A program made the translations under genes and the position numbers. The notes under the pieces are model-generated. The model saw nothing but the letters and a program-made list of their open reading frames with translations. It did not search any database and had not been told where the DNA came from. This document shows positions 8,273 to 17,107 of a DNA stretch of 64,000 bases, in pieces. The stretch is from assembly GCA_016185205.1 (NCBI GenBank), contig JACPOA010000031.1:1-64000 (forward strand), given 5' to 3'. Source of the stretch: Hyphomicrobiales bacterium (lineage in GTDB: Bacteria; Pseudomonadota; Alphaproteobacteria; Rhizobiales; Xanthobacteraceae). Each line of letters opens with the position of its first letter. The first letter of the stretch is position 1.

Positions 8273-9391
8273 GTGCGCATCAAAACGATCGAGCCGATCG
8301 CGGTCAGCCTGCCAATGCTCAAGCCCGTCATCATGGCGGGCGAGGAGGTGCGGCGCGCCGACAACGTGCTGGTGCGCATCGAGTCCGACACCGGCCTGGT
8401 CGGATGGGGCGAGGCCGCCTCCGCGCCGGTGATGACCGGCGAAACGCTCGAGAGCATCGTTTCCGCCGTGCACTATCTCGAGCAGACCGTACGCGGCCGC
8501 GATCCGGCCGACATTGCCGGCGCGCTCGCCGCCATGGACGGCCGCATGTATGGCAATCACGGCGCCAAGGCGGGAATCGAGATCGCGCTGCACGACCTGA
8601 CCGGACGCGCGACGGCCACGCCGGTGCATGCGCTGCTCGGCGCCAAACGGCGCAGCCAGGTGGCGCTGCTGGCGGTGATCGGCGGCGGCGATGTCGACGG
8701 CGACCTGCGCGACGCCGAAAAGAAAAAGTCCGCCGGCTTCACCGCCTTCAAGATCAAGGTCGGCATTGATACGCCGGAAAACGACGCGGCGCGCACGCGC
8801 GCCATCTGCAAGATACTGAACGGACTGCTGATTTCGGCCGACGCCAATCAGGGCTTCAGCACTGCCGAGGCGCTCGCTTATGTGCGCGCGGTGGAAGGCT
8901 CGGGCTTAAACTTCTTCGAGCAGCCGGTGATGGCCGACGACCTCGCCGGCATGACGGCGGTGGCCGCGGCCACCAAAATCGCCATCGGCGCCGACGAGGG
9001 CATTCATTCGCTCGACGACATCGCCCACCACCACGAGCACAAGGCCGCGCGCGGGGTGAGCCTGAAGGCGATCAAGCTCGGCGGCATTCGGGCGGTGGTC
9101 GAGGCCGGCCGGCTGTGCGAGCGGCTCGGCATGAGCGTGAATATTTCCTGCAAGACCGGCGAATCGAGCGTGGCCTGCGCGGCGGCGCTGCATGCCGCTT
9201 GCGTCATTCCCAATATCGCCTGGGCGCTGACGCTGACGCACACCGCGCTCGGCGAGGACGTGACCGCGCAGCCGGTTTCGACCGCGAACGGCCACGTCGA
9301 CAGCCTGGATCGTCCGGGCCTGGGCGTCGAGGTCGACGAAGACCGCGTGCGCCGCCATCGCGTGCCCATCGCCACGCGCAACGTGGCGTGA
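8273..9391 (+). CDS. Mandelate racemase / muconate-lactonizing enzyme family protein
   Basis: A 372-residue enolase-superfamily enzyme with a GTG start 8 bases after the transporter gene. The catalytic K-x-K pair is Lys160/Lys162. The metal ligands are Asp190 (SADANQG), Glu216 (FFEQP) and Asp241 (IGADEG), and a second-face lysine is at 265/268. This is the muconate-lactonizing subgroup pattern (lysine acid/base on both barrel faces) and supports a proton-abstraction reaction on a carboxylate such as racemisation or cycloisomerisation. The substrate is probably imported through the upstream Bug protein. The exact reaction cannot be told. Confidence 0.87.
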   Translation: MRIKTIEPIAVSLPMLKPVIMAGEEVRRADNVLVRIESDTGLVGWGEAASAPVMTGETLESIVSAVHYLEQTVRGRDPADIAGALAAMDGRMYGNHGAKAGIEIALHDLTGRATATPVHALLGAKRRSQVALLAVIGGGDVDGDLRDAEKKKSAGFTAFKIKVGIDTPENDAARTRAICKILNGLLISADANQGFSTAEALAYVRAVEGSGLNFFEQPVMADDLAGMTAVAAATKIAIGADEGIHSLDDIAHHHEHKAARGVSLKAIKLGGIRAVVEAGRLCERLGMSVNISCKTGESSVACAAALHAACVIPNIAWALTLTHTALGEDVTAQPVSTANGHVDSLDRPGLGVEVDEDRVRRHRVPIATRNVA

Positions 9392-9394
9392 AGC

Positions 9395-10225
9395 TCAAGC
9401 CGGCGCCAGCTTGAGAATCTGGCGGGCCTCTTGCGGGCTCGCGGCATGCCGGCCAAATTCGCCGCACATCGTGGCGAGCCGCGCGACCAGCTCGGCATTG
9501 CTGTTGGCAAGCCGCTCGCGGTCGAACTTGATGTTGTCCTCGATCCCCGTGCGCAGGTGACCGCCGAGCTCGAGCGACCAGCGATTGACCTCGAGCTGAT
9601 GCCGGCCAATGCCGGCCGCGCCCCAGGTGGCGTCGGGCATGATGTCTTTCAATTCGGCCAACAGAAGTTCCAGCACATGTTTGCGCGCCGGCAGCGCATT
9701 GGGAATGCCGAGCACGAATTGCACTTGCAGCGGCCGCTTGAGCAGGCCGCGCTCCGCCATGTTCCTGGCATTGTAAAGCATAGCCAGATCGAACACTTCG
9801 ATCTCCGGCTTGACGTCGAATTCCAGCATGGAGCGGGCCAGATCTTCCACCAGCTGCGGCGGATTTTCGTAAATCTGGTTGGCGAAATTGACCGAGCCGG
9901 TGGTCAGCGACCCCATGTCTGGACGAAGGGAAAGCGAGCGCCCGCGTTCGTTCTGGCTGCGGCCGCGCCCACCGGTCGAGAACTGGATGATCATGCCCGG
10001 GCAGTGCTTCTTCACGCCCTCCTGCACTTGCGCGAACAGTTCGGGATCGGATGACGGGCTTTCGTCCTTGTTGCGCACATGGATGTGCACCAGCGCCGAG
10101 CCGGCCTCGTAGGCCTCGTGGGTCGACTCGATCTGCTCGCTCGGCGTCACCGGGACGGCGGGCGTTTGCGCCTTGCGCGGAATCGAACCGGTGATCGCGG
10201 TGGTGATGATGGTCGGCTGCGTCAT
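9395..10225 (-). CDS. Beta-keto acid cleavage enzyme (BKACE, DUF849)
   Basis: A 276-residue TIM-barrel enzyme of the family founded by 3-keto-5-aminohexanoate cleavage enzyme. The N-terminus PTIITTAITGSI is typical. Zinc ligands are His47 and His49 (HIHVR) and Glu229 (TGIEDN), all conserved. The family condenses a beta-keto acid with acetyl-CoA to give acetoacetate and a new CoA ester. Lys18 and the serine-rich loop around 107-111 are near the active site in relatives. It is transcribed with the dehydrogenase at 10232 (6-base gap) and converges on the enolase-superfamily gene. Substrate unknown. Confidence 0.9.
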   Translation of the reverse strand: MTQPTIITTAITGSIPRKAQTPAVPVTPSEQIESTHEAYEAGSALVHIHVRNKDESPSSDPELFAQVQEGVKKHCPGMIIQFSTGGRGRSQNERGRSLSLRPDMGSLTTGSVNFANQIYENPPQLVEDLARSMLEFDVKPEIEVFDLAMLYNARNMAERGLLKRPLQVQFVLGIPNALPARKHVLELLLAELKDIMPDATWGAAGIGRHQLEVNRWSLELGGHLRTGIEDNIKFDRERLANSNAELVARLATMCGEFGRHAASPQEARQILKLAPA

Positions 10226-10231
10226 GGCGGG

Positions 10232-11314
10232 TCAGCCCCTTTGAGTGTTGTCGGCTTGCGCGGCCGCGATGATCTCGTTCAGTTCGACCGCGCGGCTGTG
10301 CCGCTTGGCCGATGCGAGCGCGGCATAGACCGCCGCCAGCGCCTGGCAGCCATTGGCAGCCGACAGCTCGCAGCTTGCACCGCCCCTCACGCTGTCGGCA
10401 AACATTTCCAGCTCGTCGCGATACATGTTGCCGGGCGGCACGGCGACGGCCTGCCGGTCGGCGGGACCCTTGCCCCGCGCCTGCATATATAATGTCGCGT
10501 TTTCGTGCAGCCACTCGGGGCTGGCCCAGTGGGTCTGGTCGATATCGTAGACCATCAGCGCATCGGACCCGGTCGCGCGCACATTGAAGGTGCCCGGGCT
10601 GGTCCAGCTCGAGATCACGGTCCCCAGCTTGCCGTCGGCGAAGTGCACCGTAACGATCCACTGGTCTTCCACTTCGGCGCCGACCGGGGAATGGCGGGAG
10701 GCCGCCGCGCTTACCGCCGCGATGTCGCCGCCGAGATAGCGCAAGGTGTCGAACTGGTGCACGCCGATCTGGCTCAGGGAGCCGCCGGGCGCGCGCTGCG
10801 AATACCAGCGCCAATCCTCGCGCGTCAGCCGCAAGCCGCGATCGTTGGAAAAATTGGCCTCGATCTGGCTGAGCTTGCCGAGCTTGCCGGCATCGATCGC
10901 CTGGCGGATCGCGCGGACGCCGGTGAGCAGCCGCGCGCAATGACCGACCACGATGCGCACGCCGTGCGCGCGCTCCAGCGCCGCGATCGCCAGCGCGTCG
11001 ACCATGCTGTTGGCGATCGGCTTCTCGATATAGACGTGCTTGCCGGCGCGCGCGGCGCGCTGCGCGAAATCGAAATGCAGCTCGTTCGGCAGCGCCAGCA
11101 CGACCGCGTCGATGTCCTTGTCGGCCAGCACCGCGTCGAGATCGGCGCGCGCTGGCAGTCGCATGTCGTGCGCAAAGGCGGCAAGCCGCTCCGCATTGCG
11201 GCCGGCGCAACAGACGAACTCGATCTTGGCGGATTGGCTGGCGGCCTTGCCGAGCACGCGGCCCCAGGCGCCGACGCCGATCAAAGCGGCTCGCAGCCGA
11301 GACCTCGCCATCAT
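10232..11314 (-). CDS. Gfo/Idh/MocA family NAD(P)-dependent oxidoreductase
   Basis: A 360-residue dehydrogenase. The Rossmann motif GVGAWG is at residues 13-18, and the family's EKP motif (catalytic lysine) at 97-99. The C-terminal alpha/beta substrate domain is complete. Members oxidise a hydroxyl of sugars, inositols or related polyols to a ketone, which here could supply a beta-keto substrate to the BKACE enzyme transcribed after it. This link is inferred from context only. Upstream is the ABC-transporter remnant, separated by 18 bases. Confidence 0.88.
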   Translation of the reverse strand: MMARSRLRAALIGVGAWGRVLGKAASQSAKIEFVCCAGRNAERLAAFAHDMRLPARADLDAVLADKDIDAVVLALPNELHFDFAQRAARAGKHVYIEKPIANSMVDALAIAALERAHGVRIVVGHCARLLTGVRAIRQAIDAGKLGKLSQIEANFSNDRGLRLTREDWRWYSQRAPGGSLSQIGVHQFDTLRYLGGDIAAVSAAASRHSPVGAEVEDQWIVTVHFADGKLGTVISSWTSPGTFNVRATGSDALMVYDIDQTHWASPEWLHENATLYMQARGKGPADRQAVAVPPGNMYRDELEMFADSVRGGASCELSAANGCQALAAVYAALASAKRHSRAVELNEIIAAAQADNTQRG

Positions 11315-11332
11315 CCGCCTCCGTGCGACATG

Positions 11333-11630
11333 TCATTCATTGCCGGCGCTGGTGGCCTTATGCCACGGCGCGACGCGCCGTTCGATCCAGCCCAGCACGC
11401 CGACCGCGCTGATGCCCATCGTCATGAACACAAAGGCCGGCACGAAGGTGCCGGCTGTGTCGTAGTCCTCCGAGCGCTTGAGCAGCAAGCCGCCGAGACC
11501 GCTCAGCGCCGTGAACAATTCGGCAATCGCCATGGCGATGACGGCGCGGCCCATGCCGAGCCGCAAGCCGGTGACGATCGACGGCAGCGCATAGGGCAGC
11601 ACGATCTTGCGAACGATGAAGGCTTCCGAG
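11333..11630 (-). pseudogene. C-terminal remnant of an ABC transporter permease (SsuC/TauC-like)
   Basis: This frame encodes about 98 residues matching the end of a binding-protein-dependent inner-membrane permease: the EAA-loop continuation SEAFIVRKIVLPYALP, then GLRLGMGRAVIAMAIAELF and the last membrane helix. There is no start or N-terminal membrane domain. It is fused out of frame to the binding-protein fragment at 11636, so it cannot be a functional permease. The ATPase gene is also missing. Confidence 0.8.
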
Positions 11631-11635
11631 CCGCG

Positions 11636-12185
11636 CCGTCGCATCGAGCTTGCCGGCGGAGAGCGCCTTGATGCGCGGCGTGGTGCCGCCGGTATTGGCG
11701 ATCTGCATATTGCCGGTGGGAACGCGGTTGTGCTCGAGCATCGCCAGCGCGAACATGTGCGGCGCCGAGCCGGGCGAGGACACACCGAACATTTTGCCGT
11801 CGAGCTCGGCCCAGGACTTGATCTCCGGCCGCACATACATCGCGTAAGGGTAAGTCTCGATGGCGGAGCCGACTAATTTGAGCTGCGCGCCCTTCTCGAC
11901 CGCCGGATAGACGTCGGACGGATTGGCGTCCGATGAATCGGCTTCGCCGGCGAGCAGCGCGCGGACCACGTCCTTGCTGCCTTTCAATTCGATGATTTCG
12001 ACGTCGAGCCCGCGCTTTTCCCAGAAGCCCTTCTTTTTCGCCATGTAGAAGAATGCGGCATCGCCCTTGGCGGCAACCATGGCGTGCTTCCATTTTTCTA
12101 ACGCCGCAGCGGGGCCGATCGGGGCGACCGCGCTCAAGGCCGTGGCCGCAACCGTGCCTGCGATCATCGAGCGTCTGGTCAGCAT
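11636..12185 (-). pseudogene. N-terminal half of an ABC substrate-binding protein (SsuA/TauA/NMT1-like)
   Basis: About 183 residues of a periplasmic binding protein. They include a signal peptide (MLTRRSMIAGTVAATALS), a KKKGFWEKRGLDVEII lobe and a GVSSPGSAPH ligand loop. After AGKLDAT (near 11640) similarity stops and the sequence becomes a permease tail in another frame. The original frame runs on to a stop at 11358 without family resemblance. The gene has therefore lost its second half by an internal deletion that also removed the start of the permease. It keeps a start codon and may still be expressed as a nonfunctional exported fragment. Confidence 0.8.
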
Positions 12186-12297
12186 GATTTCCTCCGCGCG
12201 CGTCTATCTTTGGATTTTTCGACAGTTTCCGCCATTGGCCGGCTTTGATCAATTGCTTTCGTCGTCACGCCTCTACCCACGCTGCACGTAACGATAC

Positions 12298-13614
12298 TTG
12301 ATGTTACGATGGCGCATGAACAAACGGATCGATAAGCCGCCGGGAAAGCCGCTCGCCACCATCGGCCAACCGCCGACCAACGCCTATCGCAGCTCCGGCC
12401 GCCCGGAAGTGACCTTCGCGATCGAGCGGCTGATTGATACCGCGGCGACGGAGATGGGCATCGACCGCATCGCGCTGCGGCGACGCAATCTCATCGCACC
12501 GCGGGCGATGCCTTATACCAACGCGGTGGGCGCGCCCTACGACAGCGGCACCTATGAAGCCAACATGGATCTGGCGCTACGCATCGCCGACCGCGACGGC
12601 TTCAAGGCGCGGCGCAAGGCTGCGGCCAAGCGCGGCAAACTGCTGGGCTTAGGCCTCGCGAACTATGTCGAATCCTCCATCGGCGCACCGAAGGAGCGGG
12701 TGGAGATCACCGTCAGGCCCGACGGCCGCGTGAACGTCGTCATCGGCACGCAACCGAGCGGCCAGGGCCATGAAACCAGCTTTGCGCAGGTGGTGGCCGA
12801 TCTGCTGGCGGTGCCGGTCGACACTATCGATATCATCATGGGCGACACCGACATTGTCAGCGCCGGCGGCGGCTCGCATTCCGGGCGCTCGATGCGCCAT
12901 GCCGCCACGGTGATCGCCAAGGCGGCGCCGGACATGATCGCGCGCGGCAAGCAAATCGCCGCGCTAGTGCTGCAAACGACCGCAGACCAGATCGAGTTTG
13001 CCGGCGGCCGCTTCGCCAGTCCGCACAGCAACCGCACCTTCGACCTGCTCGACCTGGCGAAAGAGGCCACGCGCCTTGCCTTGCCGGCCGAACTCAAGGA
13101 CGGGCTCACGGTCGCCGCCGACAACGAGATGCATGACCCGGTTTTTCCCAACGGCTGCGCGGTGTGCGAAGTCGAGGTCGACCCCGACACCGGCGGCGTC
13201 ACGATCACGCGCTACACGGCGGTCGACGACGTCGGCCGCTGCATCAATCCGATGATCGTCGACGGCCAGACCCATGGCGGCATCGCGCAGGGCGTCGGCG
13301 AGGCGATGTGGGAGCAGTGCACGATCGATGCGGGCTCGGGACAGCCGCTGTGCGGATCGTTCATGGACTACGGCATGCCGCGCTCGAACGCGTTGCCGTC
13401 GTTCACGACCGAAATCGTCGAGGTGTTGTCGCCGACCAACCCGCTCGGCATCAAGGCCGGCGGCGAAGGCGGCACCACGCCGGCGCTCGCGGTCGTCATC
13501 AATGCCATCGTCGATGCGCTGAAAGCCTACGGCATCCGCGATATCACCATGCCGGCCACACCGTTCACCGTCTGGCAGGCCATCCAGGCGGCCAAGGCGC
13601 GGCACCAGTCATGA
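12298..13614 (+). pseudogene. 5'-truncated CoxL-like molybdopterin-binding dehydrogenase subunit
   Basis: This 438-residue frame corresponds to the C-terminal part of a xanthine dehydrogenase/CO dehydrogenase large subunit, which is normally about 750-800 residues. Clear similarity begins near 12370 (PPTNAYRSSGRPE, usually in mid-protein) and continues to the catalytic-glutamate loop KAGGEGGTTPAL. The N-terminal domain and the first Mo-cofactor contacts are missing, and no FeS (CoxS) or FAD (CoxM) subunit gene is adjacent. The first roughly 24 codons do not resemble the family. It is probably a remnant, although the frame is open. Its stop overlaps the start of the MaoC gene (ATGA). Confidence 0.75.
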
Positions 13615-14081
13615 CGTTTTCGCACCCCATCGATGATCGCTACTTTGAGGACTATATCGAAGGCGACGTTCACAACTGCGGCAGCATCGCGGTCGAGGCG
13701 GACGAGATCGTAGAATTCGCCAAGCGGTTTGATCCGCAGGACTTTCACACGGACCCAGAGGCCGCCAAGCGGACTCCGTTCGGCGGTCTCATCGCCAGCG
13801 GCTGGCATACCGTCGGGCTGATGATGCGGCTCTATGTCGAGCATTACCTGACGCACGTCGCGAGCCTCGCCTCGCCCGGCATTGACGAGCTGCGCTGGCT
13901 CAAGCCGGTGCGACCGGGCGACACGCTGTCGGTGCGCGTGACCGTGCTCAAGACTACGCCATCGCGGTCGAAGCCAGATCGCGGCGCGCTCACGTCGTTC
14001 ATCGAGGTCTTCAACCAAGCCGGCGAAACGGTGATGACGCTAAGGACCGTGAACATGATCGCCCGGCGGACGCCAGGCTGA
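13611..14081 (+). CDS. MaoC-like hotdog dehydratase
   Basis: A 156-residue single-hotdog enoyl-CoA hydratase-type protein. The R-hydratase motif is visible with the catalytic pair in DPQDFHTD, followed by FGGLIASGW. The start at 13611 overlaps the stop of the CoxL remnant by 4 bases, so the gene was the distal member of that operon and may now depend on a fortuitous promoter. It may hydrate an unsaturated acyl-CoA or stabilise a hydroxyacyl-CoA; the substrate is unknown. The following 241 bases (14082-14322) hold no gene that I can support. Confidence 0.85.
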   Translation: MTFSHPIDDRYFEDYIEGDVHNCGSIAVEADEIVEFAKRFDPQDFHTDPEAAKRTPFGGLIASGWHTVGLMMRLYVEHYLTHVASLASPGIDELRWLKPVRPGDTLSVRVTVLKTTPSRSKPDRGALTSFIEVFNQAGETVMTLRTVNMIARRTPG

Positions 14082-14322
14082 CCGGCCTAAGATGCCGGCG
14101 AAGGGCGCGCGGGTTCAACGGCACGGCAGAACTCAAATAGCTGCGTCGGAACAGACGGTCAGGACCAACATTGTGCGGTTCAGACACGACAAATTTACCC
14201 GCCAAAATGATCGGCGGCCGGGGTTCACGGCAATAGCCCCTCAAACAACAAGCGGATTTCGGTTAATGTGATGGCCGCTCGGCATCGATAAAACCGCACC
14301 GATTGAAAAATGGAGCGTTGCA

Positions 14323-14787
14323 ATGCCCAAGTACCGGCTACGCATTAACGGAAGCGTGCGGACAGTGGATTCCTCGGATGCCGATAAGCCGCTACTCTAC
14401 GTGCTGCGAGGCCTCGGCCTGACGGCGACAAAGTTTGGCTGCGGCCTTGGCCAGTGTGGCGCCTGCACCGTCCTGGTCGACGGCAGCGCGGTGCAATCCT
14501 GCCAGACGACGGTCGCGAATGCGCGGGGCAAAGCGATCACCACGCTCGAGGGGCTCGGGTCAGCGGCAAAACCGCATCCAATCCAGACCGCCTTTATCGA
14601 CGAGCAGGTACCGCAATGCGGCTACTGCACGAGCGGCATGATCATGAGCGCGGCCGCACTGCTGTCCCAAAAGCGCAAACCCAGCGAGGGCGACATTCGC
14701 GCGGCCCTCGACGTGAACCTTTGCCGCTGCGGCTCTCATGTGCGGGCCGTGCGCGCCGTGATGGCGGTATCCGGACAGCGAGGCTGA
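14323..14787 (+). CDS. [2Fe-2S] subunit of a molybdenum hydroxylase (IorA-like)
   Basis: A 154-residue small subunit with two [2Fe-2S] clusters. The plant-type ferredoxin cluster uses Cys40, 45, 48 and 60 (CGLGQCGAC). The C-terminal helical cluster uses Cys99, 102, 134 and 136 (CGYC ... CRC). Size and order match IorA, nicotinate dehydrogenase and aldehyde oxidase small subunits. It passes electrons from the Mo site of the subunit encoded immediately downstream (1 base between stop and start). No FAD subunit is present, as in isoquinoline 1-oxidoreductase-type enzymes, which donate to a cytochrome or other membrane acceptor. Confidence 0.9.
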   Translation: MPKYRLRINGSVRTVDSSDADKPLLYVLRGLGLTATKFGCGLGQCGACTVLVDGSAVQSCQTTVANARGKAITTLEGLGSAAKPHPIQTAFIDEQVPQCGYCTSGMIMSAAALLSQKRKPSEGDIRAALDVNLCRCGSHVRAVRAVMAVSGQRG

Positions 14788-14788
14788 C

Positions 14789-17020
14789 ATGAACGCGCCA
14801 GTCAAAACCCAGCGTTTTTCGCGCCGCGCCCTGCTCAAGGGCGGTGCACTCACCGTCGGCTTTGCACTCACCGGCCTGCACAAAGCCGCTTCCGCGCAAG
14901 GTGCGGCGGCGGTGCCGCGCGTACTGGACAATAAAGAGGTCGATGCCTTCCTGGCCGTGAACGGCGACGGCACCGTGACCGTGTTCTGCGGCAAAGTCGA
15001 CCTCGGCCAAGGGCTGCGCATCGCCATTCCGCAGATCGCCGCCGAGGAGCTCGGTATTGGCATCGACAAGATCAAGTTTGTCGAGGGCGATACCGCGCTT
15101 ACGCCCAACCAGGGACGGACTTCCGGCTCGAACGGCATCCAGCGGGGTGGCATGCAGATCCGGCAAGCCGCGGCGACCGCACGCAAGGCGTTGATCGACC
15201 TAGCGGCGAAGCGTCTCAACGTTGCGCCTGACGATCTCATCGCCAACGGCGGCGAGGTGCGCCCGAAGGCCGGTGGTGCCGGCATCCGTTTTACCAGCCT
15301 GATCGGCGATCGCCGGTTCGACCTCAAGCTCGATCCCAAGGCGCCGCTCAAGGATCCCGCCAGCTACACGATCGTCGGCAAACCGCTGCGACGGCCCGAC
15401 GTGGCGTCCAAATGCATCGGCACCGCCACTTTCGTGCATGATTTCAGGTTGCCGAATATGCAGCACGCCCGCGTGATCCGGCCGCCGGCGATCGGTGCCA
15501 CGCTTATTTCAGTCGACGAGAATTCAATCAAGAAATTCCCCGGCGTGAAGGTCGTGCGGATCAAGGACTTCCTTGCCGTCGTCGGCGAGGATGAATGGAC
15601 CACGGAACGTGCCGCTCGCACGCTGCGTGCGCAATGGAGCGACTGGTCGGGCCTGCCGGCGCAGGACAGACTCGCGGATACGATGCGGGCCGACTCCGGC
15701 AGCACGGAACAGAGCCTCGTTACCAAGGGGACGTTGGTCGCGCCGCAGCCGCGAAATGCCAAGAAGCTGGCCGCCAGCTATTTCTGGCCGATGCAGAGCC
15801 ATGGATCGATCGGCCCGTCCTGCGCGGTGGCCGACGTGCGCGCCGATGCGGCGACGATATGGACCGCATCGCAAGGTATGCACGACAATCAAGTCACCTA
15901 CGCCCGCTTCCTCGGTTTGCCGAAGGACAAGGTGCGGCTGATCTATCTCGAAGGCTCCGGCTGCTTTGGCATGAACGGTCATGAGGACGCCGCCGCCGAT
16001 GCCGCGATCCTGTCGCGCGCGGTTGGGCGCCCGGTGCGCGTGCAATGGTCGCGCGCGGATGAACACGGCTGGGATCCCAAAGGCCCACCGCAATTGCTGG
16101 GTATCACGGGCGTGGTCGGTGCCGACGGCCAAATCCTCGATTGGCGCACCGACATGTGGATTGCGCAAACAACCAAGGGATTGCTCAATATCCCGCTGCT
16201 CGGGCCGCAGGCGGCAGGGCTCGACAATATCGTCGGGCTCAATACCGGTCTGATCTCGCAGAACGGCGATCCGCCTTACGCGGCGGACCACATCAAGGTC
16301 GTCGTGCATTGGCTGAAAGAGGCGCCGCTGCGTCCGGCGCCGCTGCGCTCGCCCGGCAAGCCGGCCAATTGTTTCGCGGTCGAAAGCTTTATTGATGAAC
16401 TGGCGGCTGCGGCGGGCATCGACCCGATCGAGTTTCGCTTGCGCAGCCTCAAGAATCCGCGCGGTATCGAGTTGATCAAGCGCGTGGCGACGATGATGAA
16501 ATGGCAGACCCGACCTTCTCCGGGAGCTGACACAAACGCGGCCGTCGCGCGCGGCCGCGGCATGTCTTACGTCCACTACAAGCACAGTGAGACTTTCGTA
16601 GCGATGGGCATGGAGGTGGCGGTCGAGCGCGCGAGCGGCAAGATCAAGGTCGAACGTGTCGTCTGCGCGCATGACTGCGGACAGATCATCAATCCCGACG
16701 GCGTGCGCGCCCAAGTCGAGGGCAGCATTTTACAAACCTTAAGCCGGGTGCTGCTGGAAGAGGTGAAGTTCGACCGCTCGCGCGTGTTGAGCGTCGACTG
16801 GTCGAGTTATCCGATTATGAGGTTCTCCGACGTGCCCAAGCTCGACATCGATCTGGTCGATCGGCCGACTGAGCCTCCGCTCGGCGCTGGCGAGGCGGCC
16901 TGCGCGGCGGTCGGCGCGGCGCTCGCCAACGCCGTGTACGACGCAGCTGGCGTGCGGCTACGCACAGTTCCATTCACACCGGAACGCGTGAAGGCGGAGT
17001 TGAACAGCAAGGCAAGTTGA
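14789..17020 (+). CDS. Molybdopterin-binding subunit of a molybdenum hydroxylase (IorB-like)
   Basis: A 743-residue large subunit of the xanthine-oxidase superfamily, IorB/aldehyde dehydrogenase subgroup. The N-terminus carries a twin-arginine-like leader (FSRRALLKGG, hydrophobic core, cleavage near ASA). The domains are full length, with family motifs such as GSGCFGMNGHEDAAADA, APLRSPGKPANCF and, near residue 692, the loop PPLGAGEAA carrying the catalytic glutamate. It hydroxylates an N-heterocycle or aldehyde using water. Together with the FeS subunit it is probably exported folded to the periplasm. The substrate is unknown. Confidence 0.9.
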   Translation: MNAPVKTQRFSRRALLKGGALTVGFALTGLHKAASAQGAAAVPRVLDNKEVDAFLAVNGDGTVTVFCGKVDLGQGLRIAIPQIAAEELGIGIDKIKFVEGDTALTPNQGRTSGSNGIQRGGMQIRQAAATARKALIDLAAKRLNVAPDDLIANGGEVRPKAGGAGIRFTSLIGDRRFDLKLDPKAPLKDPASYTIVGKPLRRPDVASKCIGTATFVHDFRLPNMQHARVIRPPAIGATLISVDENSIKKFPGVKVVRIKDFLAVVGEDEWTTERAARTLRAQWSDWSGLPAQDRLADTMRADSGSTEQSLVTKGTLVAPQPRNAKKLAASYFWPMQSHGSIGPSCAVADVRADAATIWTASQGMHDNQVTYARFLGLPKDKVRLIYLEGSGCFGMNGHEDAAADAAILSRAVGRPVRVQWSRADEHGWDPKGPPQLLGITGVVGADGQILDWRTDMWIAQTTKGLLNIPLLGPQAAGLDNIVGLNTGLISQNGDPPYAADHIKVVVHWLKEAPLRPAPLRSPGKPANCFAVESFIDELAAAAGIDPIEFRLRSLKNPRGIELIKRVATMMKWQTRPSPGADTNAAVARGRGMSYVHYKHSETFVAMGMEVAVERASGKIKVERVVCAHDCGQIINPDGVRAQVEGSILQTLSRVLLEEVKFDRSRVLSVDWSSYPIMRFSDVPKLDIDLVDRPTEPPLGAGEAACAAVGAALANAVYDAAGVRLRTVPFTPERVKAELNSKAS

Positions 17021-17057
17021 TTGTCCCTGCGGCTGCGAGCCATCTGCGAAGAGACGG

Positions 17058-17084
17058 TGTCGGAGGGAGTGGGATTCGAACCCA
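17058..17084 (-). tRNA. 3'-end fragment of a tRNA-Ser gene (partial, not functional)
   Basis: The reverse strand shows a T-arm (GGG TTCGAAT CCC) followed by the acceptor 3' strand TCCCTCC, discriminator G and ACA in place of CCA. This is the typical 3' half of an alphaproteobacterial tRNA-Ser. No matching D-arm, anticodon arm or GGAGGGA 5' acceptor strand is found in the next 100 bases, so the gene is only a fragment. Such fragments are commonly left as attachment-site duplications by integrating elements. The rest of 17021-17484 shows a 9-bp GC hairpin (17087-17107) and otherwise no gene. Confidence 0.55.
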
Positions 17085-17086
17085 AA

Positions 17087-17107
17087 GGCCCCGGCTTCGC
17101 CGGGGCC
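17087..17107 (+). terminator. GC-rich hairpin after the IorB-like gene
   Basis: A 9-bp perfect stem GGCCCCGGC / GCCGGGGCC with loop TTC lies 66 bases past the IorB-like stop. There is no T-run on the forward side, so it is at best a weak or Rho-assisted terminator, or it may belong to the tRNA fragment's neighbourhood. Confidence 0.35.

Noticed and set aside
9204-11336. A 710-codon reverse-strand frame spanning the BKACE and MocA genes
   Set aside because: It is the alternative frame of two well-supported genes, has extremely Arg/Ala-rich low-information sequence and matches no family.
14011-14244. Reverse-strand 77-codon frame between maoC and the IorA-like gene
   Set aside because: It overlaps the end of maoC and has an arginine- and serine-rich composition typical of antisense frames in G+C-rich DNA, with no ribosome site or family resemblance.
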